This document shows positions 17,014 to 26,353 of a stretch of DNA of 64,000 nucleotides, piece by piece. How positions within the stretch are numbered: the first letter of the stretch is position 1; every line of letters begins with the position of its first letter. The notes beneath the pieces were generated by a model. That model searched no databases, was not told the origin of the DNA, and saw nothing but the letters and a program-made list of their open reading frames with translations. The DNA is from Parabacteroides timonensis (GTDB lineage Bacteria; Bacteroidota; Bacteroidia; Bacteroidales; Tannerellaceae): positions 607,526 to 671,525 of the forward strand of contig NZ_LT669941.1 of the NCBI RefSeq assembly GCF_900128505.1. The letters are read 5' to 3'. The position numbers and the translations under genes were made by a program.

Positions 17014-18117
17014 ATGAATAAAGTAAGCAAAAAATGGATACGGCTGATAGGGATTGTCGGTTGTACAGTGTGGATGGCATCCTGTAAACAAGCTCCGGAT
17101 GCACAGGTAAAAGCCTCTTATGCAATTATGAAAGTGGCGCCTACGGATAAAGAACTTTCTACCCCTTATTCGGCGACGATACGTGGGCGACAGGATATCG
17201 ACATATATCCACAGGTATCGGGGACTATCGAAAAACTTTATGTGACGGAAGGTGAAAAAGTACGTCGTGGGCAATTACTTTTTATCATCGATCAAGTGCC
17301 TTATAAAGCGGCACTTAAAACGGCTACCGCCAACGTGGAAGCAGCACGTGCTGCACTGGCTACTGCCGAACTGACCTACAACAGTAACAAAGAGCTGAAT
17401 GCCCAGAAGGTAGTTTCGGATTTCAGCCTGAAGACAGCGGAAAACTCTTTCCTTACAGCCAAAGCACAATTGGCACAGGCGGAAGCCCAGGAACTGAGCG
17501 CACGTAATAATCTCTCTTATACAGAGGTAAAAAGTCCCTGCGACGGTGTTGTAGGAGCATTACCTTATCGTGCCGGTGCTTTGGTGAGTCCCAGCATGAT
17601 GCAAGCATTGACTACGGTCAGCGACAATTCGGATATGTATGTTTATTTCTCTATGACAGAAAATCAGTTGTTGTCACTGACACGCGAATACGGTAGTATG
17701 GATGATGCGTTGAAGAGCATGCCGGATGCGGAGTTGAAGCTGAACGATAATTCGGTTTATGACAAGAAAGGTATTATAGAATCCATCAGCGGAGTGATCG
17801 ACCGCCAGACAGGTACGGTTGTAGCACGTGTGGTATTCCCTAATGAATCGCGGTTGCTTCATAGCGGAGCATCGGGCACGGTAGTGATACCGAGCATTTA
17901 TAAAGACTGCATCGTGATCCCGCAGGGAGCTACCGTTCGTTTGCAGGATAAAACCATTGTATATAAAGTTGTAGACGGCAAGGCTGTCTCTACCCTGATA
18001 ACGGTATCCGGGATTAACGACGGACGCGAATATGTAGTATTGAGCGGACTGAAAGCCGGTGATGAAATTATATCGGAAGGTGCCGGATTGATACGTGAAG
18101 GAACTGTCGTAAAATAA
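17014..18117 (+). CDS. RND efflux periplasmic adaptor (lipoprotein), operon 1
   Basis: The 367-residue membrane fusion protein links the inner-membrane pump to the outer-membrane channel. The ATG at 17014 gives a lipoprotein signal ending at MASC. The lipoyl halves (QVSGTIEKLYVTEGEKVRRGQ and VKSPCDGVVG) flank an alpha-hairpin rich in Ala and Gln (about 90-150). Beta-barrel and membrane-proximal domains follow. The longer start at 16963 would lie upstream of the promoter box and has no signal peptide. It is first in a three-gene operon with 18-base gaps and is closely similar to the adaptor at 25230, for example in the shared GRQDI-IYPQVSGTI segment. Confidence 0.92.
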   Translation: MNKVSKKWIRLIGIVGCTVWMASCKQAPDAQVKASYAIMKVAPTDKELSTPYSATIRGRQDIDIYPQVSGTIEKLYVTEGEKVRRGQLLFIIDQVPYKAALKTATANVEAARAALATAELTYNSNKELNAQKVVSDFSLKTAENSFLTAKAQLAQAEAQELSARNNLSYTEVKSPCDGVVGALPYRAGALVSPSMMQALTTVSDNSDMYVYFSMTENQLLSLTREYGSMDDALKSMPDAELKLNDNSVYDKKGIIESISGVIDRQTGTVVARVVFPNESRLLHSGASGTVVIPSIYKDCIVIPQGATVRLQDKTIVYKVVDGKAVSTLITVSGINDGREYVVLSGLKAGDEIISEGAGLIREGTVVK

Positions 18118-18135
18118 AACAAGGAGAAAAAGAGT

Positions 18136-21100
18136 ATGAAAGGTAACATATTTATAAAACGGCCGGTGATGGCTATATCCATCTCCGTGCTGATCCTGGT
18201 CATTGGGCTTATTTCGCTCTTTACGCTGCCGGTGGAACAATATCCCGACATTGCACCTCCTACGGTATATGTCACTGCTTCTTATACCGGAGCCGATGCT
18301 GAAGCTGTGATGAACAGTGTTGTCATGCCATTGGAAGAGAGTATCAATGGGGTAGAAGATATGATGTATATCACTTCTACTGCCACTAATGCAGGTTCAG
18401 CAATCATACAGGTTTATTTTAAGCAAGGAACTGATCCTGATATGGCGGCTGTCAATGTACAGAACCGTGTATCTAAGGCACAGGGACTTTTACCGGCAGA
18501 GGTGACAAGAATCGGTGTGGCAACACAAAAACGCCAGACCAGTTTCCTGCAGATCGGAGCTTTGGTTTGTAACGATGAACGCTACGACCAGACCTTTTTG
18601 GCCAATTATCTCGATATCAATGTTATTCCACAGATTAAACGTATAGAAGGCGTTGGAGATGTAATGGAATTGGGTGATACTTATAGTATGCGTATCTGGT
18701 TGAAACCGGAACGGATGGCGCAATATGGCCTTGTCCCTTCGGACGTAACGGCTATATTGGGCGAACAGAATATCGAAGCACCCACCGGTTCATTAGGAGA
18801 GAATTCGGAAAATGTTTTCCAGTTCACTATGAAATACCGTGGACGCCTGAAGAGTGTTGAAGAGTTTCAGAACACAGTGATCCGTTCACAAAGCGATGGT
18901 TCCGTACTTCGCCTGAAAGATGTGGCCAGTGTGGAACTGGGTACATTAATGTATAGCTTCCGCAGTGAGATGGACGGTAAACCCGCCGTTATGTTTATGA
19001 TTTTCCAGGTAGCAGGATCAAATGCAACTGCTGTCAACAAAGAGATAACCGCTCAGATAGATAGAATGGGAGAAAGCCTGCCGGAAGGTACGGAATTTGT
19101 AACGATGATGAGTTCGAACGACTTCCTTTTCGCCTCTATTCATAATGTGGTGGAGACACTTGTCATTGCTATCCTTTTAGTAATCCTGGTCGTGTATTTC
19201 TTCTTGCAGGACTTTAAGAGTACACTTATTCCGTCTATCTCTATTATAGTTTCATTAGTCGGAACGTTTGCTTGCCTGGTGGCGGCAGGATTCAGTCTCA
19301 ATATCCTGACACTATTTGCTCTGGTGCTTGCCATCGGTACGGTAGTGGATGATGCCATTGTAGTGGTGGAGGCCGTGCAGTCTAAGTTTGATGCCGGGTA
19401 TAAATCCTCCTATCTTGCTACGAAAGATGCGATGGGGGATGTGACAATGGCTATTGTCTCTTGTACCTGTGTATTTATGGCCGTATTTATTCCTGTGACA
19501 TTCATGGGAGGAACATCGGGCGTGTTTTATACACAATTTGGTATTACGATGGCCACCGCCGTAGGTATTTCTATGATTTCGGCTTTGACACTTTGTCCGG
19601 CTTTATGTGCTATAATGATGCGTCCATCGGATGGAACAAAGAGTGAGAAGAGTATTAACGGGCGGGTACGTGCCGCTTATAATGCTTCGTTCAATGCTGT
19701 ATTGGGCAAATATAAAAAAGGTGTCATGTTTTTTATTCATCACCGTTGGATGGTATGGACGTCATTGGCAGCAGCCGTTGTTCTGCTGGTTTATCTGATG
19801 AGTACTACCAAGACCGGGCTTGTACCGCAGGAAGACCAGGGCGTTATCATGGTCAATGTCAGTACCTCACCGGGAAGCACGTTGGATGAAACGAATAAGG
19901 TAATGAATAAACTGGAGAATATCCTGAGCGGAACACCTGAGATAGAACATTATGCCCGCGTGGCAGGTTATGGGCTTATATCCGGTCAGGGAACATCTTA
20001 CGGTACCATCATTATCCGTTTAAAAGATTGGAGCGAGCGAAAAGGAGAGGAACATAGTTCCGATGCTATCACGGCACGCCTTAACGCACAATTTTATGAG
20101 ATCAAAGATGCACAGATATTCAGTTTCCAGCCTGCTATGATTCCGGGATACGGTATGGGTAACTCTCTTGAACTAAATCTTCAGGATAAGACAGGCGGTG
20201 ATATGACGGTATTCTATAATTCGGTAATGGAGTTCCTCGGAGCATTAAATCAACGGCCGGAAGTTGCTATGGCCTATACTTCTTATGCAATGAACTTCCC
20301 GCAGGTAACAGTAGATATCGATGCCGCCAAATGTAAACGGGCAGGTATCTCTCCCAGCAGCGTACTCGATGCATTGGGAAGCTATTGTGGAGGTGCTTAT
20401 ATCTCCAACTTCAACCAGTTTGGTAAAGTATATCGTGTAATGATGCAGGCTTCTCCCGAATATCGACTGGACGAACAGTCGCTGGACAATATGTTTGTTC
20501 GTAGCGGTACGGAAATGGCTCCGATAAGCCAGTTTGTGACACTGACGAAAGTACTTGGACCGGAATCAGCCAATCGTTTTAACCTGTATAGTACCATTAC
20601 AGCAAATGTAAATCCGGCTGAAGGCTATTCATCCGGGGAAGTGCAAAAGGTTATCGAAGAGGTAGCTGCACAGACTTTACCGACAGGTTATGGTTACGAA
20701 TACGGCGGTATGGCACGTGAAGAAGCCGGCAACAGCGGTGCACAGACTGTTTTTATTTATGCTATATGTATATTCCTTATCTATCTGATCCTGGCTTGTC
20801 TTTATGAGAGCTTCCTGGTTCCGTTTGCCGTTATCTTCTCCGTACCGTTCGGGTTGATGGGTAGCTTCCTGTTTGCCAGAATATTCGGACTGGAGAATAA
20901 CATCTATCTTCAGACAGGTGTGATCATGTTGATCGGTTTATTGGCAAAGACGGCTATCCTGATTACAGAGTATGCGATAGAACGTCGCCGCAAAGGAATG
21001 GGTATTGTAGAATCTGCCTACTCGGCAGCCCAGGTTCGTCTGCGTCCTATCCTGATGACCGTATTGACGATGATTTTCGGTATGCTTCCATTGATGTTCA

Positions 21101-21318
21101 CTACTGGTGCGGGAGCAAACGGTAACAGTTCGTTGGGAACAGGTGTCGTAGGCGGTATGGCTGTAGGAACACTGGCATTATTGTTCGTGGTTCCTGTGTT
21201 CTATATCATTTTCGAATATTTGCAGGAGAAGATCCGCAAACCGATGGAAGAAGAAGCCGACGTACAGGTGCTGCTGGAACAGGAAAAGAGCGCTATTGAA
21301 CGTGGTGATATTGAATAA
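18136..21318 (+). CDS. RND efflux pump, HAE-1 type inner-membrane permease, operon 1
   Basis: The 1060-residue proton-driven exporter is of AcrB/MexB type. It has twelve predicted membrane segments with two large periplasmic loops. The proton-relay residues are present: Asp405 and Asp406 in TM4 (GTVVDDAIVVVEAV) and Lys938 in TM10 (LLAKTAILITEYA). The N-terminus (IKRPVMAISISVLILVIG, LPVEQYPDIAPP) is typical of HAE-1 pumps. It works with the adaptor 18 bases upstream and the outer-membrane factor 18 bases downstream. The substrates are probably amphiphilic drugs, bile salts or detergents, inferred from the family. Confidence 0.95.
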   Translation: MKGNIFIKRPVMAISISVLILVIGLISLFTLPVEQYPDIAPPTVYVTASYTGADAEAVMNSVVMPLEESINGVEDMMYITSTATNAGSAIIQVYFKQGTDPDMAAVNVQNRVSKAQGLLPAEVTRIGVATQKRQTSFLQIGALVCNDERYDQTFLANYLDINVIPQIKRIEGVGDVMELGDTYSMRIWLKPERMAQYGLVPSDVTAILGEQNIEAPTGSLGENSENVFQFTMKYRGRLKSVEEFQNTVIRSQSDGSVLRLKDVASVELGTLMYSFRSEMDGKPAVMFMIFQVAGSNATAVNKEITAQIDRMGESLPEGTEFVTMMSSNDFLFASIHNVVETLVIAILLVILVVYFFLQDFKSTLIPSISIIVSLVGTFACLVAAGFSLNILTLFALVLAIGTVVDDAIVVVEAVQSKFDAGYKSSYLATKDAMGDVTMAIVSCTCVFMAVFIPVTFMGGTSGVFYTQFGITMATAVGISMISALTLCPALCAIMMRPSDGTKSEKSINGRVRAAYNASFNAVLGKYKKGVMFFIHHRWMVWTSLAAAVVLLVYLMSTTKTGLVPQEDQGVIMVNVSTSPGSTLDETNKVMNKLENILSGTPEIEHYARVAGYGLISGQGTSYGTIIIRLKDWSERKGEEHSSDAITARLNAQFYEIKDAQIFSFQPAMIPGYGMGNSLELNLQDKTGGDMTVFYNSVMEFLGALNQRPEVAMAYTSYAMNFPQVTVDIDAAKCKRAGISPSSVLDALGSYCGGAYISNFNQFGKVYRVMMQASPEYRLDEQSLDNMFVRSGTEMAPISQFVTLTKVLGPESANRFNLYSTITANVNPAEGYSSGEVQKVIEEVAAQTLPTGYGYEYGGMAREEAGNSGAQTVFIYAICIFLIYLILACLYESFLVPFAVIFSVPFGLMGSFLFARIFGLENNIYLQTGVIMLIGLLAKTAILITEYAIERRRKGMGIVESAYSAAQVRLRPILMTVLTMIFGMLPLMFTTGAGANGNSSLGTGVVGGMAVGTLALLFVVPVFYIIFEYLQEKIRKPMEEEADVQVLLEQEKSAIERGDIE

Positions 21319-21336
21319 TCAATAAATAAAAGGAAT

Positions 21337-22698
21337 ATGAAAAAGATAATTCTGCTAACAACTGTATCTGCTCTACTGAGTAGTTGCGGCATATACAGTA
21401 AATATAAACCCGCTACCACCGTCCCCGACCAATTGTATGGCGAGGAAGTGATGGTAGAAGATACCGTCAGCTTCGGCAATATGGACTGGCGTGAGCTCTT
21501 TACGGATCCGAAACTGCAACAACTTATCGAACAAGGACTGCAGAATAATACGGATTACCAGTCGGCACAACTCCGCGTAGAACAGGCCGAAGCTACGCTG
21601 ATGTCGGCTAAATTGGCATTCCTCCCTTCTTTCGCCTTTACTCCGCAAGGATCGGTGAGCAGCTTCGACGGGCATAAAGCAACGCAAACTTATTCGTTGC
21701 CTATCACCGCCAGCTGGGAACTTGATATTTTCGGACGTATGCGTAATGCAAAACAGCAGGCAAAAGCACTTTACGCCCAGAGTCAGGATTATCAGCAGGC
21801 CGTACGTACGCAGCTGATAGCCGGGATAGCCAATACCTATTATACATTATTGATGTTGGACGAACAGCTTTATATCACCCGGCAGACGGAAGAAGCATGG
21901 CAGGAGACTGTCGCTTCTACCCGTGCCCTGATGAAAGCCGGCCTGACTAACGAATCGGCCGTATCACAGATGGAAGCTACATATTATCAGGTGCAAACCT
22001 CTGTTCTTGACCTGAAGGAGCAAATCAACCAGGTGGAAAACAGTCTTGCCCTTTTATTGGCTGAGACTCCACGGTATTACGAACGTGGAGTATTGGAAAG
22101 TCAGCAGTTCCCGGAAAGTATCTCTACCGGTATTCCTGTACAGATGTTGGCTAACCGCCCTGATGTACGTATGGCTGAACGCACATTGGAAGCTGCCTTC
22201 TACGGAACCAATCAGGCTCGTTCCGCTTTCTATCCTTCGATAACCCTGAGTGGTAGCGCCGGATGGACAAACAATGCCGGATCGATGATAGTCAACCCCG
22301 GTAAATTCCTCGCATCGGCAGTCGGTTCGCTTACACAGCCACTGTTTGCCCGCGGGGAGATTATCGCCCAACATCGTATAGCCAAAGCGCAGCAGGAAGA
22401 AGCTGCCCTCTCATTCCAGCAATCGTTATTGAACGCCGGAAGCGAGGTAAACGATGCCCTGACAGCTTGCCAGACCAGTAAGGAGAAGAGTCTCCTCCTG
22501 GAAAAGCAGATTGCTTCACTGGAAGTAGCCCTGAAAAGTACTTCCCTGTTGATGGAGCATAGTAATACAACCTATCTGGAAGTGTTGACTGCCCGGCAAA
22601 GTTTATTAAGTGCACAACTGACCCACACCGCCAATCGGTTCACAGAGATACAAAGTATAATTAATCTCTATCGGGCTTTAGGCGGTGGACGAGAATAG
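21337..22698 (+). CDS. RND efflux outer-membrane factor (NodT-type lipoprotein), operon 1
   Basis: This is a TolC-like trimeric outer-membrane channel of 453 residues. The lipoprotein signal ends at LLSSC (Cys17). Two OEP repeats follow, with the typical long Ala/Gln-rich helices (QLRVEQAEATLMSAKLAFLP and RTLEAAFYGTNQARSAFYP) and the conserved SLTQPLFARGEI turn. It closes the first RND operon and is followed by a terminator at 22733-22775. It is closely similar to the channel gene at 29533. Confidence 0.93.
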   Translation: MKKIILLTTVSALLSSCGIYSKYKPATTVPDQLYGEEVMVEDTVSFGNMDWRELFTDPKLQQLIEQGLQNNTDYQSAQLRVEQAEATLMSAKLAFLPSFAFTPQGSVSSFDGHKATQTYSLPITASWELDIFGRMRNAKQQAKALYAQSQDYQQAVRTQLIAGIANTYYTLLMLDEQLYITRQTEEAWQETVASTRALMKAGLTNESAVSQMEATYYQVQTSVLDLKEQINQVENSLALLLAETPRYYERGVLESQQFPESISTGIPVQMLANRPDVRMAERTLEAAFYGTNQARSAFYPSITLSGSAGWTNNAGSMIVNPGKFLASAVGSLTQPLFARGEIIAQHRIAKAQQEEAALSFQQSLLNAGSEVNDALTACQTSKEKSLLLEKQIASLEVALKSTSLLMEHSNTTYLEVLTARQSLLSAQLTHTANRFTEIQSIINLYRALGGGRE

Positions 22699-22732
22699 GC
22701 CCACTGTTTTTATTTTTTTCTTACAATAAGAA

Positions 22733-22775
22733 GGGCTGCCTGGAAAGTGATTTTAGGGCAGTCCGTTTTTTATTT
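22733..22775 (+). terminator. Rho-independent terminator of RND operon 1
   Basis: GGGCTGCC (22733-22740) pairs with GGCAGTCC (22757-22764) with one G-U pair. A T-rich run follows (22766-22775). Confidence 0.8.
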
Positions 22776-22913
22776 TGATCCCCAATGGCGAATGGGAGAA
22801 GGCAAAAACGTATCTCGATAGATCTGATCTGGATATGGTAAAATGGCTGATTAATCAGGGAAAAAGCAATAGTGCTTGAGATTAGTCTACTGTTTGATTG
22901 TTAGTTGATTACA

Positions 22914-23034
22914 GTTTCCTCGTAGTTCCTTGCTTTGGAAACTGTAGTTCCCTGCGCAGGGAACTGTGATTTCCATAGGGGGAAACTGTAGTTTCCTGCA
23001 TAGGAAATCAGCGTTTCCTCCTATGGAAACTGAA
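22914..23034. repeat. Tandem array of 22-bp palindromic units
   Basis: Five consecutive units of exactly 22 bases start at 22925, 22947, 22969, 22991 and 23013, preceded by a half unit at 22914-22924. The consensus is GTTTCC, six variable bases, GGAAAC, then TGTA or similar. Each unit is itself a dyad. The second contains the perfect 18-base palindrome GTTCCCTGCGCAGGGAAC. The fourth has TTTCCT paired with AGGAAA. Stem changes therefore tend to be matched on both arms. There are no unique spacers, so it is not a CRISPR. The array lies between two convergent genes, and the rest of 22776-22913 shows nothing recognisable. Confidence 0.85.
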
Positions 23035-23065
23035 ATATCTTTATGAAGAAACAGAAAAGGGATTA

Positions 23066-23503
23066 CTATCCCCAATCATACGACTCTACGTATCCATCGA
23101 AATATTCGTCCAGAATAACTCCCAGTTCTTTGGCAAGAATTACAATATGTTGTTGTTCGGCAGGTGATAAAGGTGATCCTCCTCTACGTTTTAGATAGTA
23201 ATTTTTCCGGCCGAGATAGGAGATCATCCGTAATCGGAAGGTATCTGCCACGCGAAGGGTCAGTGCATTCACGGTACGCATGAATCCTATTGCATTCTGT
23301 ATTTTGGTATTGGGACGGTAGAATTTACACGTCCCTTTCATCTTCTTTAATGTGTTTGGGTTCATTATCCGCAGGAAAGTTATATTTTCCGGAGCATGTT
23401 TTAAAGCGATCTGGCGTAGACAGGTTGTTGCTTTCGGGCAGTTCTCGGCTGCACACAGACCAAAATCATAAGGTACTTTTGAGTAATCGAACGATTCTTT
23501 CAT
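23066..23503 (-). CDS. DUF6078-like protein
   Basis: The ATG at 23503 gives 145 residues; a TTG five codons upstream is also in frame. The N-terminal part has a Cys-rich signature, LCAAENCPKATTCLR, with another Cys in GTCKFYRP, which suggests a small metal or iron-sulfur site. The rest is basic and helical and ends in an acidic tail (LDEYFDGYVESYDWG). It resembles a small Bacteroidales-specific family annotated as DUF6078, but I am recalling that rather than comparing. Its function is unknown. The stop codon lies 31 bases from the palindromic array. Confidence 0.75.
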   Translation of the reverse strand: MKESFDYSKVPYDFGLCAAENCPKATTCLRQIALKHAPENITFLRIMNPNTLKKMKGTCKFYRPNTKIQNAIGFMRTVNALTLRVADTFRLRMISYLGRKNYYLKRRGGSPLSPAEQQHIVILAKELGVILDEYFDGYVESYDWG

Positions 23504-23594
23504 GATTGTAAAATTCAAGGTTTATTAATTCCGATAAAGGTACGATATATATCGGGTAAATGCCAAACATCAATGCATGAAAAGAATATTCTTT

Positions 23595-24155
23595 TTACAT
23601 TAACTTTTTGTTCTGCTCCAATAACCCGACTATTTTCTCTAATCTTTTCAGCCGGGTGTCTTCTCTTTTTGCTTCAAAATAGAAACCAACAAAATTATTT
23701 TGAGTCGACTTTGCTGTCGTAAGATAATTAGTATAAGCCAGATCGTAGTCTTTTATCAGGGATTCAAATTCAGACTTTTGAATATCGGTAACATTTCTGT
23801 CCCGTACCTTTTCCCATTCTCCGCTTCTTTTGGCTTCTTCGATGGCCTGCATTCCGAACCCGGTCATTCTTCCTTCTTTGATAAGCTTTTCCACAATCTT
23901 TTTATTCTTTTCCGACCATTTACTTCCTTTTCTTCTTTTGGAAAAGTACTTTTTGTATTTGTGTTCGTCGATAGAGTTGATCAGCCCGTCGATCCAACCG
24001 AAACACAATGCTTCTTCCAACGCCTCTTCTGCGGATAATGTTTTTAATGTTTTTGTTTTCCCGAATAGTAACCAGACACCCTCGTTTGTCTGGCCGTAAT
24101 TCTTTAACCACTCCTGAAAATCTTCTCTTGTCGCGAAAATTAATTCTGTTTCCAT
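23595..24155 (-). CDS. YdeI/OmpD-associated family protein
   Basis: The 186-residue soluble protein has the YdeI family hallmarks: an N-terminal FQEWLKNYGQTNEGVWLLF segment, the core EEALCFGWIDG, and a C-terminal basic helical stretch (ARRSG-like EEAKRSGEWE region, about 110-120). Proteins of this family are linked to bacteriocin protection or stress, with no firm biochemical role. It lies 26 bases downstream of the AraC gene at 24182-25033 in the same direction, so the two may be co-transcribed. Confidence 0.85.
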   Translation of the reverse strand: METELIFATREDFQEWLKNYGQTNEGVWLLFGKTKTLKTLSAEEALEEALCFGWIDGLINSIDEHKYKKYFSKRRKGSKWSEKNKKIVEKLIKEGRMTGFGMQAIEEAKRSGEWEKVRDRNVTDIQKSEFESLIKDYDLAYTNYLTTAKSTQNNFVGFYFEAKREDTRLKRLEKIVGLLEQNKKLM

Positions 24156-24181
24156 TTTTAATTGGTTTTATTTCGTGAGTA

Positions 24182-25033
24182 TTATTTTAAGTAGATATTC
24201 CGGTATTCTGTCGGCGACGACCCGGTATGTCTCCGGAAGAAACGGCACATATATGACGGATCTTCGAAATTCATCTCAGCTGCAATGTTTTTAATAGACA
24301 AATTAGTATTGGAAAGATAAGTTTTGATCTCTACGATGATCATTTGTTCGATTATCTCTTTGGGGCTTTGCTCCATTCCTTTATAAGCCAATTTGTAAAG
24401 ATAATCAGGTGTTATGCAGAGTTTGTCTGCATAAAAGCTTACTTCCCGGTGTTGATGGCAATGCTCAGCTAACAGGCTGGCGAACTTTCCCAGGATAGCC
24501 CATGTCTGATCTCTTTTATAGTGATCGTTGATTCCTATATTTTTTTCTTTCGCTTCACTGTCGATAGCCATAAAAAGACTGTGGATGTTGTTACGTAACA
24601 GCGTCAGTTTATATTCTTGTGCACATTCGTCAATAATCCATTTTGTTTGCTGATACCACGTATGTAGTAGCATGGATTGATTTTCCGATAGATGGAGAAT
24701 GACGTGGTCATATATGAAATTCCAAAACGAAGTGGGAGTGATTTTATAAAAGACTTCTTCCATCACTTCTTCGGAAAGCGAAACATACAGGGCGGAAAAT
24801 GTATCTGAAACTTCGATCGTAACGAATACTATATCGGTAAAGATAAAGACTGCATCTCCTTTTTTCAATATCCGCTTTTGGAAATTGGTAGAGACAGTAG
24901 CCATCCCCGCCGTACATAACAGGATTGTGCAACAGTTTGGATCCAACGGATGTCCTATGCTCTCTTTCAGGTCGGTTATTCCGGCTGCATTTTCGTTTCC
25001 AGGTCGGTGTAAAGCGTATTTTATATTTGTCAT
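24182..25033 (-). CDS. AraC family transcriptional regulator of the second RND operon
   Basis: The 283-residue protein has an N-terminal cupin-like domain (CTILLCTAGMATVSTNF, KGDAVFIFTDIVFVT) and a C-terminal AraC HTH pair (EVSFYADKLCITPDYLYKLAYK; SIKNIAAEMNFEDPSYMCRFFR). It is divergent from the RND operon at 25230, repeating the arrangement seen at 15898/17014. It probably controls that operon, and the dyad at 25162-25188 is a candidate binding site. The sensed ligand is unknown. Confidence 0.9.
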   Translation of the reverse strand: MTNIKYALHRPGNENAAGITDLKESIGHPLDPNCCTILLCTAGMATVSTNFQKRILKKGDAVFIFTDIVFVTIEVSDTFSALYVSLSEEVMEEVFYKITPTSFWNFIYDHVILHLSENQSMLLHTWYQQTKWIIDECAQEYKLTLLRNNIHSLFMAIDSEAKEKNIGINDHYKRDQTWAILGKFASLLAEHCHQHREVSFYADKLCITPDYLYKLAYKGMEQSPKEIIEQMIIVEIKTYLSNTNLSIKNIAAEMNFEDPSYMCRFFRRHTGSSPTEYRNIYLK

Positions 25034-25151
25034 ATTTTATTCGGATCTTCTCCGCGAAGATAGTATGTTTTTTTAGAATCCCTCTTTGATTTGTATTGAA
25101 AAGTACCCGATATGGCAGGATTATGATATGTGATCAGGTTACGACAAACTA

Positions 25152-25159
25152 TATCTTTG
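25152..25159 (+). promoter_or_regulatory. Putative -7 box of RND operon 2
   Basis: TATCTTTG matches TAnnTTTG and lies 70 bases before the ATG at 25230. No convincing -33 element is seen, as expected for an activator-dependent promoter. Confidence 0.5.
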
Positions 25160-25161
25160 CG

Positions 25162-25188
25162 CTCCGGTAAAATCAGTTGTTACCGGAG
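25162..25188 (+). promoter_or_regulatory. Perfect 9-bp dyad just after the -7 box of RND operon 2
   Basis: CTCCGGTAA (25162-25170) and TTACCGGAG (25180-25188) are exact inverted repeats around a 9-base loop. The dyad covers the expected transcription start, so it can be an operator or a 5'-end hairpin. Confidence 0.6.
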
Positions 25189-25229
25189 ATAGTTCCAGAT
25201 AATGAAAGATTGTTCAAATTAGTAACCGT

Positions 25230-26342
25230 ATGAAAAATTTATCTCAATTTATTACCATTCTCTGCTTTATGTTTCTGATATCTTGTAAGAATAAACAAGA
25301 AGGGGAGTTTCATCAGGCTTATCCAGTATTAACCGTGACGTCTGCTCCGGCGGAAATCAAAGAATCTTATTCAGCCTCTATCCGGGGGCGACAGGATATT
25401 GAAATTTATCCGCAAGTGTCGGGTACGATATTCCGGCTTTGTGTTCAGGAAGGCGAAAAAGTGAAGAAGGGCGAAACTCTTTTTGTTATCGATCCGGTTC
25501 CTTACCAGGCTGCTTTGAGAACAGCGACGGCAAATGTACATGCAGCACAAGCGCAAGTGGAAACAGCCCGGCTGACTTACGAAAGCAAACAGGAATTGTT
25601 CCGTGAAAACGTTATTTCAGAATATGAGCTATCAACCGCTCGGAATGCACTGTCTATTGCGACCGCAGGATTGGAGCAATCTCGGGCGCAAGAGGTGAAT
25701 GCCCGCAACAGCCTCTCCTACACAGAAGTAAAAAGTCCGTCGGACGGTATTGTCGGGATACTTCCTTACCGGACAGGTGCTTTGGTTAATCCGTCGATGG
25801 CTCAACCGCTGACCACTGTATCGGACAATTCACAAATGTATGTCTATTTCTCTATGACGGAAAATCGCCTCCGGGCATTGATCCGGCAGTATGGTTCGCC
25901 GGACGAAACGATAAAGCAGATGCCGTCGATCAAACTGCAGTTGAATGATGGAAGCATCTATGAGGAAAACGGACATATCGAAAGTATCAGCGGGGTTATC
26001 AACCAGCAGACGGGAACAGTATCGGTACGAAGCGTATTTCCGAACGAGAACCGTATGTTATTCAGTGGCGGGATCGGTAATGTCGTTATTCCTTATAAAA
26101 TGGATGATGTGATTGTTATTCCTCAGTCTGCTACCTATGAATTACAGGATAAAGTATTTGCTTACAAAGTGCAGGAAAACGGAAAACTTTCCGCTGTTCA
26201 GCTACAGATAGAAAAGCTGAACGACGGTACTGACTATATTGTTCGCTCAGGTCTTCAGCCGGGCGACCGGATTGTCAGCGAAGGTGTCGGATTGTTGCAA
26301 GACGGAATGGAGATACTTGTCAAAGAAACCGAAAAACAATAA
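25230..26342 (+). CDS. RND efflux periplasmic adaptor (lipoprotein), operon 2
   Basis: The 370-residue membrane fusion protein has a lipoprotein signal ending at FLISC (about residue 19). Split lipoyl motifs (QVSGTIFRLCVQEGEKVKKGE and VKSPSDGIVG) surround an Ala/Gln-rich helical hairpin. It shares the GRQDIEIYPQVSGTI core and overall plan with the adaptor at 17014, so the two operons arose by duplication or share a recent ancestor. It is the first gene of its operon, with an 11-base gap to the pump. Confidence 0.93.
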   Translation: MKNLSQFITILCFMFLISCKNKQEGEFHQAYPVLTVTSAPAEIKESYSASIRGRQDIEIYPQVSGTIFRLCVQEGEKVKKGETLFVIDPVPYQAALRTATANVHAAQAQVETARLTYESKQELFRENVISEYELSTARNALSIATAGLEQSRAQEVNARNSLSYTEVKSPSDGIVGILPYRTGALVNPSMAQPLTTVSDNSQMYVYFSMTENRLRALIRQYGSPDETIKQMPSIKLQLNDGSIYEENGHIESISGVINQQTGTVSVRSVFPNENRMLFSGGIGNVVIPYKMDDVIVIPQSATYELQDKVFAYKVQENGKLSAVQLQIEKLNDGTDYIVRSGLQPGDRIVSEGVGLLQDGMEILVKETEKQ

Positions 26343-26353
26343 AATAAAAAAGT

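Noticed and set aside
22914..23034. A CRISPR-like array.
   Set aside because: The units are contiguous 22-bp repeats without unique spacers, and no cas genes are present.
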